Part shown: positions 36,339-44,873 of the stretch, in pieces | How the letters are laid out: each line of letters opens with the position of its first letter | How positions within the stretch are numbered: position 1 is the stretch's first letter | From: Novosphingobium decolorationis | Lineage (GTDB): Bacteria > Pseudomonadota > Alphaproteobacteria > Sphingomonadales > Sphingomonadaceae | Reading direction: 5' to 3' | Length of the DNA: 64,000 nucleotides | Assembly: GCF_018417475.1 (NCBI RefSeq) | Contig: NZ_CP054856.1 | Span: 3,565,001-3,629,000 of the forward strand | The notes under the pieces: generated by a model | What the model saw: only the letters and a program-made list of their open reading frames with translations | What the model was told of the DNA's origin: nothing | Database searches by the model: none | Made by a program: the position numbers and the translations under genes

Positions 36339-38369
36339 GTGGATTTCAGGAACGGAAGTGACAGTCGCATCGACAGCGCGGACGCTACGGAAGAAACCGT
36401 TGCCAGCCCGTCGGTAAACTCGAACAAGGAGACGGGCGCAGGCCCGGCAATCGGAATGGACAAGGCGGATACGGCCAGCGCGGACCTCGTTGCTGCAGCC
36501 GCGGCCTCGGTGGCCGCAGCGGCCCAGGCAAACTCGGCGAAGGAATACGACTCCAAGTCGATCAACCCGCGTCGCTTCACCATCGTCACGGACGACAGCC
36601 GTAACGACAAGCTGACCGCGTTCGGCAAGGAAACGCTGGAGGATCGCTACCTCCTCCCCGGCGAGAAGTACCAGGACCTCTTCGCGCGCGTGGCCGATGC
36701 CTACGCCGACGATGCCGAGCACGCCCAGCGTCTCTACGACTACATCTCCAAGCTCTGGTTCATGCCCGCCACCCCCGTTCTCTCGAACGGCGGCACCGGT
36801 CGCGGCCTGCCTATCTCGTGCTACCTCAACTCGGTCGAAGACAGCCTCGAAGGCATCGTCAACACCTGGAACGAGAACGTCTGGCTCGCCTCGCGCGGCG
36901 GCGGCATCGGCACTTACTGGGGCAACGTGCGCGGCATCGGTGAGCCGGTCGGCCTCAACGGCAAGACCAGCGGCATCATCCCCTTCGTGCGCGTGATGGA
37001 TTCGTTGACCCTGGCGATCTCGCAAGGCTCTCTGCGCCGTGGTTCGGCGGCCTGCTACATCGACGTCTCGCACCCCGAGATCGAGGAATTCCTCGAGATC
37101 CGCACCACCACGGGTGACTTCAACCGCAAGGCGCTGAACCTGCACCACGGCGTGCTGCTCTCGGACGAGTTCATGGAAGCCGTGCGCGATGGTGCCGACT
37201 TCGACCTGAAGAGCCCGAAGGACGGCGCGGTGCGCAGCACCGTCAACGCCCGCGCGCTGTTCCAGAAGCTGGTCGAAGTGCGCCTGCGCACCGGCGAGCC
37301 CTACCTCGTCTTCTCCGACACCGTGAACCGCATGATGCCCAAGCATCACCGCGATCTCGGCCTCAAGGTCTCGACCTCGAACCTGTGTTCGGAAATCACG
37401 CTGCCCACGGGCCGCGATCACCTCGGCGAAGACCGCACCGCGGTGTGCTGCCTCTCCTCGCTCAACCTGGAAACCTGGGAAGAGTGGAAGGGCGAGAAGC
37501 GCTTCGTCGAAGACGTGCTGCGCTTCCTCGACAACGTGCTGCAGGACTTCATCGACCGCGCGCCCGACGAGATGGCCCGCGCCAAGTATTCGGCCGCGCG
37601 TGAGCGTTCGGTGGGCATGGGCGTCATGGGCTTCCACTCCTACCTGCAGAAGAAGAACATCGCCTTTGAAAGCGCGATGGCCAAGGCCCTCAACCTCCAG
37701 ATGTTCCAGTACGTCAACCAGAAGGCCAACGAGGCCTCGATGATGCTGGCGCACGAGCGTGGCCCGTGCCCCGACGCGGCCGACCAGGGCGTGATGGAGC
37801 GTTTCAGCTGCAAGATGGCGATCGCGCCGACCGCCTCGATCTCGATCATCTGCGGTGGCACCTCGGCCTGCATCGAGCCGATCCCGGCCAACATCTACAC
37901 CCACAAGACGCTCTCGGGCTCGTTCGTGGTGGAGAACCCGTACCTCAAGAAGCTGCTCGCCGAGAAGTCGAAGGACTCCACCAACGTGTGGAACTCGATC
38001 CTCGAGCACGGCGGCTCGGTCCAGCACCTCGATTTCCTCTCGCCGGAGGAAAAGGCGGTGTTCAAGACCAGCTTCGAGATCGACCAGCGCTGGCTGCTCG
38101 AATTCGCAGGGGACCGTACCCCCTACATCGACCAGGCCCAGTCGCTGAACCTGTTCATCCCGGCCGACGTCGACAAGTGGGACCTCCTGATGCTCCACTA
38201 CCAGGCGTGGGAAAAGGGCATCAAGTCGCTCTACTACCTGCGCTCCAAGTCGGTGCAGCGCGCCGGTTTCGCAGGCTCGGGCGGGGTCGAGGCGGACAAC
38301 ACCGCCGAAGCGCCCAAGTTCGAGATCGGCGAGACGACCGACTACGACGAATGTCTCGCCTGCCAGTAA
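36339..38369 (+). CDS. nrdA: Ribonucleoside-diphosphate reductase, alpha subunit
   Basis: A 676-aa class I reductase large subunit that makes deoxyribonucleotides with NrdB. Active-site cysteines are visible in PISCYLNSVEDS and SNLCSEITLP (N, C and E of the radical site), and the C-terminal redox pair is DECLACQ. APTASISIICGGTSACIEP is the phosphate-binding region. The first 75 residues are Ala/Ser-rich and low complexity; there is no ATP-cone, so the usual dATP switch at this end is missing. The GTG at 36339 keeps that tail; the ATG at 36456 would give 637 aa and may be the true start. A terminator follows directly, so nrdB is transcribed apart. Confidence 0.95.
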   Translation: MDFRNGSDSRIDSADATEETVASPSVNSNKETGAGPAIGMDKADTASADLVAAAAASVAAAAQANSAKEYDSKSINPRRFTIVTDDSRNDKLTAFGKETLEDRYLLPGEKYQDLFARVADAYADDAEHAQRLYDYISKLWFMPATPVLSNGGTGRGLPISCYLNSVEDSLEGIVNTWNENVWLASRGGGIGTYWGNVRGIGEPVGLNGKTSGIIPFVRVMDSLTLAISQGSLRRGSAACYIDVSHPEIEEFLEIRTTTGDFNRKALNLHHGVLLSDEFMEAVRDGADFDLKSPKDGAVRSTVNARALFQKLVEVRLRTGEPYLVFSDTVNRMMPKHHRDLGLKVSTSNLCSEITLPTGRDHLGEDRTAVCCLSSLNLETWEEWKGEKRFVEDVLRFLDNVLQDFIDRAPDEMARAKYSAARERSVGMGVMGFHSYLQKKNIAFESAMAKALNLQMFQYVNQKANEASMMLAHERGPCPDAADQGVMERFSCKMAIAPTASISIICGGTSACIEPIPANIYTHKTLSGSFVVENPYLKKLLAEKSKDSTNVWNSILEHGGSVQHLDFLSPEEKAVFKTSFEIDQRWLLEFAGDRTPYIDQAQSLNLFIPADVDKWDLLMLHYQAWEKGIKSLYYLRSKSVQRAGFAGSGGVEADNTAEAPKFEIGETTDYDECLACQ

Positions 38370-38390
38370 GGCTCGGCCAGTTCATATAAT

Positions 38391-38427
38391 AAAGCCCCGG
38401 ACTTCCACGAAGTCCGGGGCTTTTTTT
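38391..38427 (+). terminator. Intrinsic terminator of nrdA
   Basis: A 14-bp stem (AAAGCCCCGGACTT at 38391-38404 with its inverse at 38410-38423), loop CCACG, followed by a run of seven T. The mirror A run lets it also act on the minus strand for the convergent DUF2171 gene. Confidence 0.92.
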
Positions 38428-38470
38428 AAGGGTGCCGTTCCCTCATTGCATGAGGGACGCGGGGGGCGTG

Positions 38471-38698
38471 TCAGTTGGCGCCAGCGCCCACCGGAATGGC
38501 GGTTCCCTGCTTCAGGTAGACGCGGTTGTCGTCGATCTTGTCGACATTGCCGAGGTCGAGGAAGTGGTGCTGGCCATCCGAACTGTCGGTGCGGGTCAGC
38601 TTGATGCGATCATCCTCGATTCCATCGACGGTGCCCACGTGCTGACCATTGGCATCGGCAACTTCCATGTGTTCGCGGATACGGAGCTTCTCGAGCAT
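38471..38698 (-). CDS. DUF2171 (PRC-barrel-like) protein
   Basis: A 75-aa protein: RIREHMEVADANGQHVGTVDG, then DRIKLTRTDSSDGQHHFLDL and VDKIDDNRVYL. These match DUF2171, a small beta-barrel related to PRC domains with unknown ligand. A GAGAGA-type site precedes the ATG. A second protein of the same look is at 39887-40153, and an exported one at 41747-42166, all around nrdA/nrdB. Whether the clustering is meaningful is unknown. Confidence 0.88.
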   Translation of the reverse strand: MLEKLRIREHMEVADANGQHVGTVDGIEDDRIKLTRTDSSDGQHHFLDLGNVDKIDDNRVYLKQGTAIPVGAGAN

Positions 38699-38938
38699 AT
38701 CTCTCTCCTTTCGCTCTGTTTTGCTGCGTTGTTACCCCTAATAACGCGCATCCCCCCGGGGGGCGTTCCGGCATCCATCGCATCATGGGCACGGTTGATG
38801 GAGGCGGGAGCGTGCGAGCGGCGCGCTTTGCCGCGGGGCGTGCGTGGAGAGGCTTCGGGCGTGCGCGGATCGCACGGGAACGGCTCGGGTGCCTTGCGTA
38901 TTCTGTTGATTGAAAAGCCTAATCAGGAGAATACGAAC

Positions 38939-39148
38939 GTGTTTCGCAGGAATGCCATCATGGCCGTCTCGCTCGCCGTCGCCGCATCGGTCGGCCTTTC
39001 GGCCTGCAACCAGTACGGCCATCCGCGCCCCGGCCACCACCGCCCGCACGACCGCTACGAGAAGCGCCACGACCGGGGGCATCACGGCAAGCGCCGTCAC
39101 GACCGTCGCCATGACCGCCGTCACGACGACCGGCGTGGGCCGTGGTAA
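38939..39148 (+). CDS. Small lipoprotein with a His/Arg/Asp-rich tail
   Basis: A 69-aa protein from a GTG at 38939; AGGAG lies about 10 bases ahead. A short signal ends in the lipobox LSAC (Cys at about residue 23), so the mature protein is lipid-anchored. The mature 47 residues are almost only His, Arg, Asp, Gly, Lys and Pro in repeats of the HDRRHDRR kind. Such tails can bind metals or anionic polymers, but no function is known. The composition could make translation prediction unreliable; the lipobox and ribosome site support the call. Confidence 0.7.
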   Translation: MFRRNAIMAVSLAVAASVGLSACNQYGHPRPGHHRPHDRYEKRHDRGHHGKRRHDRRHDRRHDDRRGPW

Positions 39149-39166
39149 GACGGTAGGAGAATAGGT

Positions 39167-39279
39167 CCGAAGGCCATCGCCCTCGGGCTCCCAAAACGGT
39201 CGACCTCACCTCTCCCGGCCATCGCGGCGCGCGAAAGGTGAGGTCGACCGTTTTGGGGGCAAGGGGGGATGCCCCCTTG
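39167..39279. repeat. Three-hairpin palindromic repeat, copy 1
   Basis: Three stem-loops in 113 bases. Hairpin one: CCGAAGGC, loop CATC, GCCCTCGG (39167-39186, one mismatch). The central stem pairs 39190-39211 with 39236-39257 over 22 bases without a mismatch. Hairpin two: CAAGGGGG, loop GATG, CCCCCTTG (39260-39279). A second copy, in opposite orientation, is at 59758-59871. Compared with it, the eighth pair of hairpin two changes from G-C to C-G, keeping the stem. This suggests that the structure, not the sequence, is maintained. It resembles REP/BIME or MITE-type elements; the family is not identified. No open frame. Confidence 0.85.
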
Positions 39280-39409
39280 AAAAGTCTTTCTTCCGGGTTG
39301 TGTTTGCCCATCCCGTTACCGCGTGTGACAATTTGCGGCTTGAGCGCGTGCGCGTCCTGCGCTTTGCAGTTGAGCGATTCGTAATTGTTCAAAGGGACAC
39401 TCTTCTCAC

Positions 39410-39799
39410 ATGCGCAAGTGGCACCGCTGGCTCTCGCTCTTCTTCGGAATCTTCATGCTGTGGATCGCGGTGACCGGCGTGCTCAGCCAGGTCGCGGTGC
39501 TGTGGCCGGCAGGGGCGCCCGATCCGGCCGTGGAGGCGCTCGCAACGCCGCCGGAAGGTTTCGAATGCCCCGAGGGCTGGCGCTGCATGCCGCCGCGCGC
39601 TTCGGGCGGTATCCGCTCGATGGTCGGCCTGTTCCATCACCTGCATTCGGGCGAGACCTTCGGTGCCATCGGTACCGTGATCTCGGTTCTGTCGGGCCTG
39701 GCTCTGGTGTTCTTCTCGATCTCGGGAATCTGGCTCTACGTCCAGATGTGGCGCTTCCGGACCAAGCGCAAGCTAACCCCGCGCTGGTTCTGGAAGTGA
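39410..39799 (+). CDS. PepSY-associated membrane protein
   Basis: A 129-aa protein. MRKWHRWLSLFFGIFMLWIAVTG is the first helix with the WHRW start of PepSY-associated TM proteins. A periplasmic loop of about 45 residues follows, then LFHHLHSGETFG and a second helix (VISVLSGLALVFFSISGIWLY), ending WRFRTKRKL. The histidines resemble those of PepSY_TM proteins linked to iron-siderophore reductases. Heme or iron involvement is only suggested by family. The ATG at 39410 starts the typical motif. A hairpin terminator follows. Confidence 0.85.
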   Translation: MRKWHRWLSLFFGIFMLWIAVTGVLSQVAVLWPAGAPDPAVEALATPPEGFECPEGWRCMPPRASGGIRSMVGLFHHLHSGETFGAIGTVISVLSGLALVFFSISGIWLYVQMWRFRTKRKLTPRWFWK

Positions 39800-39827
39800 A
39801 CCCGCGGCGGCAATAGCGCGCGACGCA

Positions 39828-39862
39828 AGAAGGGCCCGGGTCATCATGATCCGGGCCCTTCT
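39828..39862. terminator. Hairpin terminator between convergent genes
   Basis: AGAAGGGCCCGG (39828-39839) pairs with CCGGGCCCTTCT (39851-39862). T runs are short, so efficiency is uncertain. It separates the PepSY gene from the convergent PRC-barrel-like gene. Confidence 0.6.
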
Positions 39863-39886
39863 CGTATCTGGCAAGTGTGCCGGGGC

Positions 39887-40153
39887 TCAGGTCGAGCTGG
39901 GCATGCCGAAGGTGATGTCGCCGCGATCGGAAAGGAGCACGCCTTCCTCGCCCACGCCGTCGATCTGGCTGAGCGCGATGAAGGAGTGCCCGCCATCGCC
40001 CGCGAGCATGACTTCGTCGCCTTTGACTTCGGAAACCCGGCCAAGGCAGGTCCCCTCGGCGTCGATCACCTTCATGTCCTTGTGAATGGTTCCCAGGCTC
40101 GTCGTCCAGAATGTCCCTTCGGCAGCGCGAGGGCGGCTGGCGGTGGTGGTCAT
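39887..40153 (-). CDS. PRC-barrel/DUF2171-like protein
   Basis: An 88-aa protein. After a short tail (MTTTASRPRAAEGTFW), GTIHKDMKVIDAEGTCLGRV, VKGDEVMLAGDGGHSFIALSQIDGV and GVLLSDRGD give the strand pattern of DUF2171/PRC-barrel domains. It is longer at the N-terminus than the copy at 38471. AGGAGAG lies about 5 bases before the ATG. Function unknown. Confidence 0.78.
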   Translation of the reverse strand: MTTTASRPRAAEGTFWTTSLGTIHKDMKVIDAEGTCLGRVSEVKGDEVMLAGDGGHSFIALSQIDGVGEEGVLLSDRGDITFGMPSST

Positions 40154-40558
40154 GGCGTCTCTCCTGTTGGGCCCGGTAAGGGCCGGAATGTTCCTGCTGA
40201 AAGAACGCGCAAGGAGGCTGCGCAGTTCCCCGCAAAGCCCCGGATGAGGCGGGGTTTTGATGCGGGGGGGAGGGCTGCTCGGCTCTCGCCTATGTCCAAT
40301 GTGAGGCACAAGGTCTAGCGCTTGTCTCCTTGCTCTCCCCCTAAATCTATGATTCAAAACTGTGCAAACCTGAAAAAAATTTGGCCAAAATAATGCTGGA
40401 GGGCTGCACAAGGAGGGGCCATTTCGTCTATCCGCTTGGGTCCCGGGCGCGACTCTCGTTGCACCGGGCCAGATCATGCGGATTGCGAAAGACGGACCAC
40501 CTCTTTCGCCCTTCGCCAACAACGCACCACGTTAGACATCCAACGGAGTCAGTCGCCC
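40154..40558. other. Non-coding region upstream of nrdB
   Basis: About 400 bases. The part 40340-40395 is A/T-rich (CTGTGCAAACC, then GAAAAAAATTTGGCC) and is the best candidate for the nrdB promoter, but no hexamer pair or NrdR box is convincing. No gene is supported. Confidence 0.4.
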
Positions 40559-41611
40559 ATGCCTCTTCTCGACGCGCGCAAGACCTACAAGCCTTTCGAG
40601 TACCCTTGGGCCTACGACTACTGGAAGCGCCAGCAGCAGCTGCACTGGCTGCCCGAGGAAGTGCCGCTGGGCGAGGATTGCCGCGACTGGGCGCAGAAGC
40701 TTTCCGAGCATGAGCGCAACCTGCTCACGCAGATCTTCCGTTTCTTCACGCAGGCCGACGTGGAAGTGCAGGATTGCTATCACGAGAAGTACGCGCGCGT
40801 CTTCAAGCCGACCGAGATCAAGATGATGCTCACCGCCTTCTCCAACATGGAGACGGTGCACATCGCGGCCTATTCGCACCTGCTCGACACCATCGGCATG
40901 CCCGAGAGCGAATACGGCGCCTTCCTCGAATATGCCGAGCTGAAGGACAAGCATGACTACATGCAGAACTTCGGCGTCGACAACGATGAGGACATCGCGC
41001 GCACGCTCGCCATGTTCGGCGGCTTCACCGAGGGCGTGCAGCTCTTCGCCAGCTTCGCCATGCTGATGAACTTCCCGCGCTTCAACAAGATGAAGGGCAT
41101 GGGCCAGATCGTCACCTGGTCGATCCGCGACGAATCGCTGCACTGCGAGGGCATCATCAAGATGTTCCACGCCTTCACCAAGGAGCGCGGCTGCCTGACC
41201 AAGGCCGTGCGCGACGACATTGCCGATGTCTGCCAGACCACGGTGCGCCTCGAAGACAACTTCATCGACCTCGCCTTCGAGATGGGCCCGGTTCCGGGCA
41301 TGACCGCCAAGGACATCAAGAAGTACATCCGCTACATCGCGGACTGGCGCCTCGACCAGCTGGGCCTCAAGCCGATCTACATGATCGACGAACACCCGCT
41401 GCCCTGGCTCACCCCGCTGCTGAACGGTGTGGAGCACGCCAACTTCTTCGAGACCCGCGCGACCGAATACTCGAAGGGCGCGACCCGTGGCGACTGGAAC
41501 ACGGTGTGGGCGAACTTCGATTCGCGCCGCAAGGTGAAGCCGGAAGACGTGGCGCTGGCCGACGACGGCAGCGAGCCCGGCCTCTTCGAGGATACCCAGG
41601 CCGCCGAGTAA
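40559..41611 (+). CDS. nrdB: Ribonucleoside-diphosphate reductase, beta subunit
   Basis: A 350-aa R2 protein that generates the tyrosyl radical for NrdA. The metal ligands are visible in FFTQADVEVQDCYHEKYA and NMETVHIAAYSHLLDTIG; the Tyr in ETVHIAAY is the radical site, so this is a Tyr-radical class I enzyme rather than a Tyr-less class Ic one. WSIRDESLHCEG supplies the remaining Glu/His ligands. Start at 40559 (MPLLDARKTYKPFEY) is the family N-terminus, with GGAG upstream. It has no ATP-cone. It is 2.2 kb from nrdA with its own terminator, so the subunits are not in one operon. Confidence 0.96.
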   Translation: MPLLDARKTYKPFEYPWAYDYWKRQQQLHWLPEEVPLGEDCRDWAQKLSEHERNLLTQIFRFFTQADVEVQDCYHEKYARVFKPTEIKMMLTAFSNMETVHIAAYSHLLDTIGMPESEYGAFLEYAELKDKHDYMQNFGVDNDEDIARTLAMFGGFTEGVQLFASFAMLMNFPRFNKMKGMGQIVTWSIRDESLHCEGIIKMFHAFTKERGCLTKAVRDDIADVCQTTVRLEDNFIDLAFEMGPVPGMTAKDIKKYIRYIADWRLDQLGLKPIYMIDEHPLPWLTPLLNGVEHANFFETRATEYSKGATRGDWNTVWANFDSRRKVKPEDVALADDGSEPGLFEDTQAAE

Positions 41612-41673
41612 GCGGTATCGGGAAAAGGGCGCCGCAAAGGCGCTCTTCGGCACGGCCGATGCGAAATGAACAC

Positions 41674-41704
41674 GGCCCGGCGGGAAACCTGCCGGGCCTT
41701 TTGT
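41674..41704 (+). terminator. Intrinsic terminator of nrdB
   Basis: GGCCCGGC..GG pairs with CC..GCCGGGCC around an AAA loop, followed by TTTTGTG. It is 60 bases after the nrdB stop. Confidence 0.85.
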
Positions 41705-41746
41705 GTTAGATGGGTAACACAGTCTTTCCATCGAAGGAGTGACCGC

Positions 41747-42166
41747 ATGCTCCATATTTCTGTTTCCCGCTCCGCGCGCATGGCTTTCCTCGCCGCGCCC
41801 GTCCTTCTTGCCGGGGCCGCGTCCGGCGCGCGTCCGGTGGCCGCGCAAAGCGGCGTCATCGCGCGGACCGACGCCGAGATCGCGAAGGCGATGCAAAGCC
41901 CCTATCTCAAGATGGTACGGAACATTTCGCCCAGCGAACTCGTCCCCGGCACGCCTGTCGTGGAAGGCGACGGCGGCGTCATCGGGACGGTCGAGGGGCG
42001 CGACGGGGCAACCGTGGTGCTGGTCGATGACCGCTATCGCTACCGCGTGCCCGTCACCGAAATCTACGCCTACACGAGCGGCGATGGGGACCACTTCGCG
42101 AGCCGTGTGGCGCGCAAGGACATGGCCCGCGCGAAGCTGGAGGCGGGAGAACGCCGGGGCGGCTAG
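41747..42166 (+). CDS. Exported protein with a PRC-barrel-like segment
   Basis: A 139-aa protein. MLHISVSRSARMAFLAAPVL and AARPVAAQ-like residues form a signal peptide with cleavage near residue 34. The mature part has IAKAMQSPYLKMVRNISPSE, then GTPVVEGDGGVIGTVEGRDG and VVLVDDRYRYRVPVTEIYAY, similar in strand pattern to the two DUF2171-like proteins nearby. GAAGGAG precedes the ATG by about 8 bases. Likely periplasmic; function unknown. Confidence 0.7.
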   Translation: MLHISVSRSARMAFLAAPVLLAGAASGARPVAAQSGVIARTDAEIAKAMQSPYLKMVRNISPSELVPGTPVVEGDGGVIGTVEGRDGATVVLVDDRYRYRVPVTEIYAYTSGDGDHFASRVARKDMARAKLEAGERRGG

Positions 42167-42189
42167 GTACGGGCCGCGCCGGTCCTCGC

Positions 42190-42558
42190 TCAGATCGTCC
42201 AGGATCCGGGATTGGGCATGGCTTCGCGCTTCTGGGCCTTGAGCAGGCTCATCACCGTGCGCACGATCACCCAGATCGAGACCGCGAGCAGGATCGGGAA
42301 GCCGATCAGCACGATCATCAGCACGACGCCCAGGAAGCCGCCGACAAGGCCGATCCAGAACGTGTTGATGAGATACTGGTAATGCGACAGTTCCCAGTCG
42401 GACTTGGCTTCGCTGCGCCAGACGAAGGCGAGGACGACGCCAATGATGGCGGTCACCCCGGTCAGGAACGACGCGAAGTAGAGCAGGCAGATTACCGTCG
42501 GGTTGTTGAGCTCGAAGTTCGAGCCTGGCGTCGTGGGCCTGTTTTCACTGCTGTTCAC
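42190..42558 (-). CDS. DUF4870-family membrane protein
   Basis: A 122-aa protein with three hydrophobic segments: TVICLLYFASFLTGVTAIIG, TFWIGLVGGFLGVVLMIVLIG and LLAVSIWVIVRTVMSLL. The WELSHYQYLINTFW linker is typical of DUF4870. The GTG at 42558 is preferred because AAGGAGAG lies 7 bases ahead; an upstream ATG at 42582 would place that site inside the gene. Function unknown. Confidence 0.82.
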   Translation of the reverse strand: MNSSENRPTTPGSNFELNNPTVICLLYFASFLTGVTAIIGVVLAFVWRSEAKSDWELSHYQYLINTFWIGLVGGFLGVVLMIVLIGFPILLAVSIWVIVRTVMSLLKAQKREAMPNPGSWTI

Positions 42559-42660
42559 GGGCTCTCTCCTTACCATGTTCATGGCAAGGTGACCCATCGA
42601 GCTACATGCTGCAAGTGCGCTTGCCGAGCGGCATGGCACACTTGCAGATCGGCGTGGGCC

Positions 42661-43986
42661 TCAGACGAGGCCGAGGAAAAGCCCCGCGAGCGCCGCACTC
42701 ATCAGGTTGGAAAGGCTGCCTGCCGCCAGCGCGCGCACGCCCAGACGCGCGATGTGGGGGCGCTGGTTGGGAGCAAGGCTGCCGGTCACCGCCATCTGGA
42801 TCGCGATCGAGGAGAAGTTGGCAAAACCACACAGCGCGAACGTGACGACCGCCACCGTGCGCGGCGAGAGACCGGCGTCGTTGCCCAGTTCGATGAAGGC
42901 GACGAACTCGTTGAGGACGATCTTGGTGCCGAACAGGCTGCCCGCCTGCATGGCCTCGGCCCAGTCGGGGGTGGCGAGCAGGTAGAAGACCGGGGCAAAG
43001 ACATAGCCGATGAGGCCCTGGAAGGTGATGTCCGCAAAGCCGAAGAGCCCGGCCGCCCATCCGATGATGCCGTTTGCCAGCGCGATAAGGGCGACGAAGG
43101 CGAGCACCATCGCGCCCACCGCGACGGCGAGCTTCACGCCGGTCTGTGCGCCTTGCGAGGCAGCCATGATGATGTTGGCCGGGCGCTCTTCCTCGTGCTC
43201 GACGGGCTCGACCTCATCGATGTGGACGCCGGGCTGGTGGGTTACGTCGTCGCGGTTGAGGGCGGCGGCGGTCATTCCCGCTGGCGGCGTCGCGCCCTCG
43301 TGGATGTCGAGCTGCGTGGCCTCGTCGTGGCGCGGGTCGGGCATGATCATCTTGGCCATGAAGATGCCGCCCGGCGCCGACATGAACGCGGCGGCGACCA
43401 GATAGTCGATGCGGATACCCATCGAGGCGTAGGCGGCCAGGATCGTGCCGGCGACACCGGCAAGCCCCACGCTCATCACGCAGAACAGCTGCGAGGGATT
43501 GAGGTTGGCAAGGTAGGGGCGGATCACCAGCGGGCTTTCGCTCTGCCCGACGAAGATGTTCGAGGCCGCGCACAGGCTTTCCACCTTGCTGATCCCGGTC
43601 ACCTTCTCCAGCGCGCCGCCGATCCAGCGGATCACCAGCGGCATGATGCCCAGGTAATAGAGGACCGAGATCAGCGAGGCGAAGAAGATGATGACGGGAA
43701 GGGCCGAGATCGCAAAGCTCGCACCGCCGATCTCGGGGGCTGCGAGGGGGCCAAACAGGAAGTTGGTGCCCGCAGCCGCGTAGCCCAGCAGGCTCTCCAC
43801 GCCCAGTGCCGCGCCGCGCAGCAGGCGGTTGCCGAAGGGAATGTAGAGCACCAGCGCGGCAAAACCGGCCTGAAGCGCGAAGGCCGCTCCCACCACGCGC
43901 AGCCGGATTGCCCTGCGGTTGGTGGAAAGTAGAAATGCCACGGTCATGATGAGAACAATGCCGAGAAGGCTGTAGGCGACTTGCAT
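42661..43986 (-). CDS. Concentrative nucleoside transporter (NupC/CNT family)
   Basis: A 441-aa inner-membrane protein. SNIFVGQSESPLVIRPYL and KIVLNEFVAFIELG carry the nucleoside- and ion-binding motifs of CNT transporters; CGFANFSSIAIQMA is the conserved last core helix. It imports nucleosides with protons or sodium. A hydrophilic insertion of about 50 residues (around 220-270, HDEATQLDIHEG) is longer than in E. coli NupC. Single gene on the minus strand. Confidence 0.93.
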   Translation of the reverse strand: MQVAYSLLGIVLIMTVAFLLSTNRRAIRLRVVGAAFALQAGFAALVLYIPFGNRLLRGAALGVESLLGYAAAGTNFLFGPLAAPEIGGASFAISALPVIIFFASLISVLYYLGIMPLVIRWIGGALEKVTGISKVESLCAASNIFVGQSESPLVIRPYLANLNPSQLFCVMSVGLAGVAGTILAAYASMGIRIDYLVAAAFMSAPGGIFMAKMIMPDPRHDEATQLDIHEGATPPAGMTAAALNRDDVTHQPGVHIDEVEPVEHEEERPANIIMAASQGAQTGVKLAVAVGAMVLAFVALIALANGIIGWAAGLFGFADITFQGLIGYVFAPVFYLLATPDWAEAMQAGSLFGTKIVLNEFVAFIELGNDAGLSPRTVAVVTFALCGFANFSSIAIQMAVTGSLAPNQRPHIARLGVRALAAGSLSNLMSAALAGLFLGLV

Positions 43987-44093
43987 TGAGCGGCGCTGCT
44001 CCGAAACGAGGGAAGATCGAGTAAACGCCGGAACCTAGAGGGCGATGTCCAATACGGCTAGTGCAATTGTCCAAGGCCGGTTAGAGCATCCCG

Positions 44094-44780
44094 ATGCAGG
44101 CCAACGACAGCACATCCATCTCGCTCCCCCGCTCACTGTTCATCTTTTCGCTGCTCTACGGCGGACTGGTGGTGCTGGCCGGGGTACTGGGCACCAAGCT
44201 CGCCTCCCTCGGAACCTGGCCGGTGGTGGGCGAACTGGCGGTCGAATCGGGCATCTTCGCCTTCCTGTTCCTCGTCGTCCTGTCGAGCGCGGTGGCCGAA
44301 CTGCACGGGCGCGCCGTCGCCAATCGCCTGATTCGCTATGGCTTCATTCCGCTCATCGTCTCGATGGTGCTGATCACGCTGGTCATCAACGTGGTGCCGC
44401 CCGCCGCGATGTGGGGGGACCAGGAGGCCTTCGCGCGGCTCCTGGGGCAGGGCGCGCGCATGCAGTTTGCAGGACTGGTCTCGTACGGCGTGTCGCAGAC
44501 GCTCAACGTCTACCTTTTCTCGAAGCTGGCGGGCAATTCGCTGGGGCATGAGCGCGGCGCGGTGCTGCTGTTCCGGGCCTGGCTGGCGAGCATGCTCTCG
44601 CAGGCGGTCGACACCGTGCTGTTCATCTCGATCTCGTTCTTCGGCCAGGACCTCCCGCTGCTCGCGATCATGGAGGGGCAGATCATCTCCAAGCTGGTGC
44701 TTTCCACGATCATGGTGCCCCCGCTGATCCTCTTCTTCGTGCGCTTCGGGCAGTGGCTCGACCGACCGAAAACGGCCTGA
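44094..44780 (+). CDS. Queuosine precursor transporter (YhhQ/VUT family)
   Basis: A 228-aa membrane protein of about six helices. FSLLYGGLVVLAGVLGTKLA, RMQFAGLVSYGVSQTLNVYLF and FRAWLASMLSQAVDTVLFISISFFG match the YhhQ/VUT family, which takes up queuine-pathway precursors (preQ0/preQ1) for tRNA modification. No preQ1 riboswitch is evident in the short upstream region. It is followed by argB on the same strand after about 90 bases. Confidence 0.88.
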   Translation: MQANDSTSISLPRSLFIFSLLYGGLVVLAGVLGTKLASLGTWPVVGELAVESGIFAFLFLVVLSSAVAELHGRAVANRLIRYGFIPLIVSMVLITLVINVVPPAAMWGDQEAFARLLGQGARMQFAGLVSYGVSQTLNVYLFSKLAGNSLGHERGAVLLFRAWLASMLSQAVDTVLFISISFFGQDLPLLAIMEGQIISKLVLSTIMVPPLILFFVRFGQWLDRPKTA

Positions 44781-44873
44781 GCAAAGCCACCTGCACACCA
44801 AGTGTTGCGTGTGCTTGACGAAAAAGGGCACAAAATACCTTCAATTCCGCGTCAGGGAAGCTAAAGCGGGCTC

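Noticed and set aside
36066..38198. 710-codon minus-strand open frame opposite nrdA
   Set aside because: It is a shadow of nrdA in a high-GC gene: rich in Arg, His, Val and Asp, with no domain, while nrdA itself is unmistakable.
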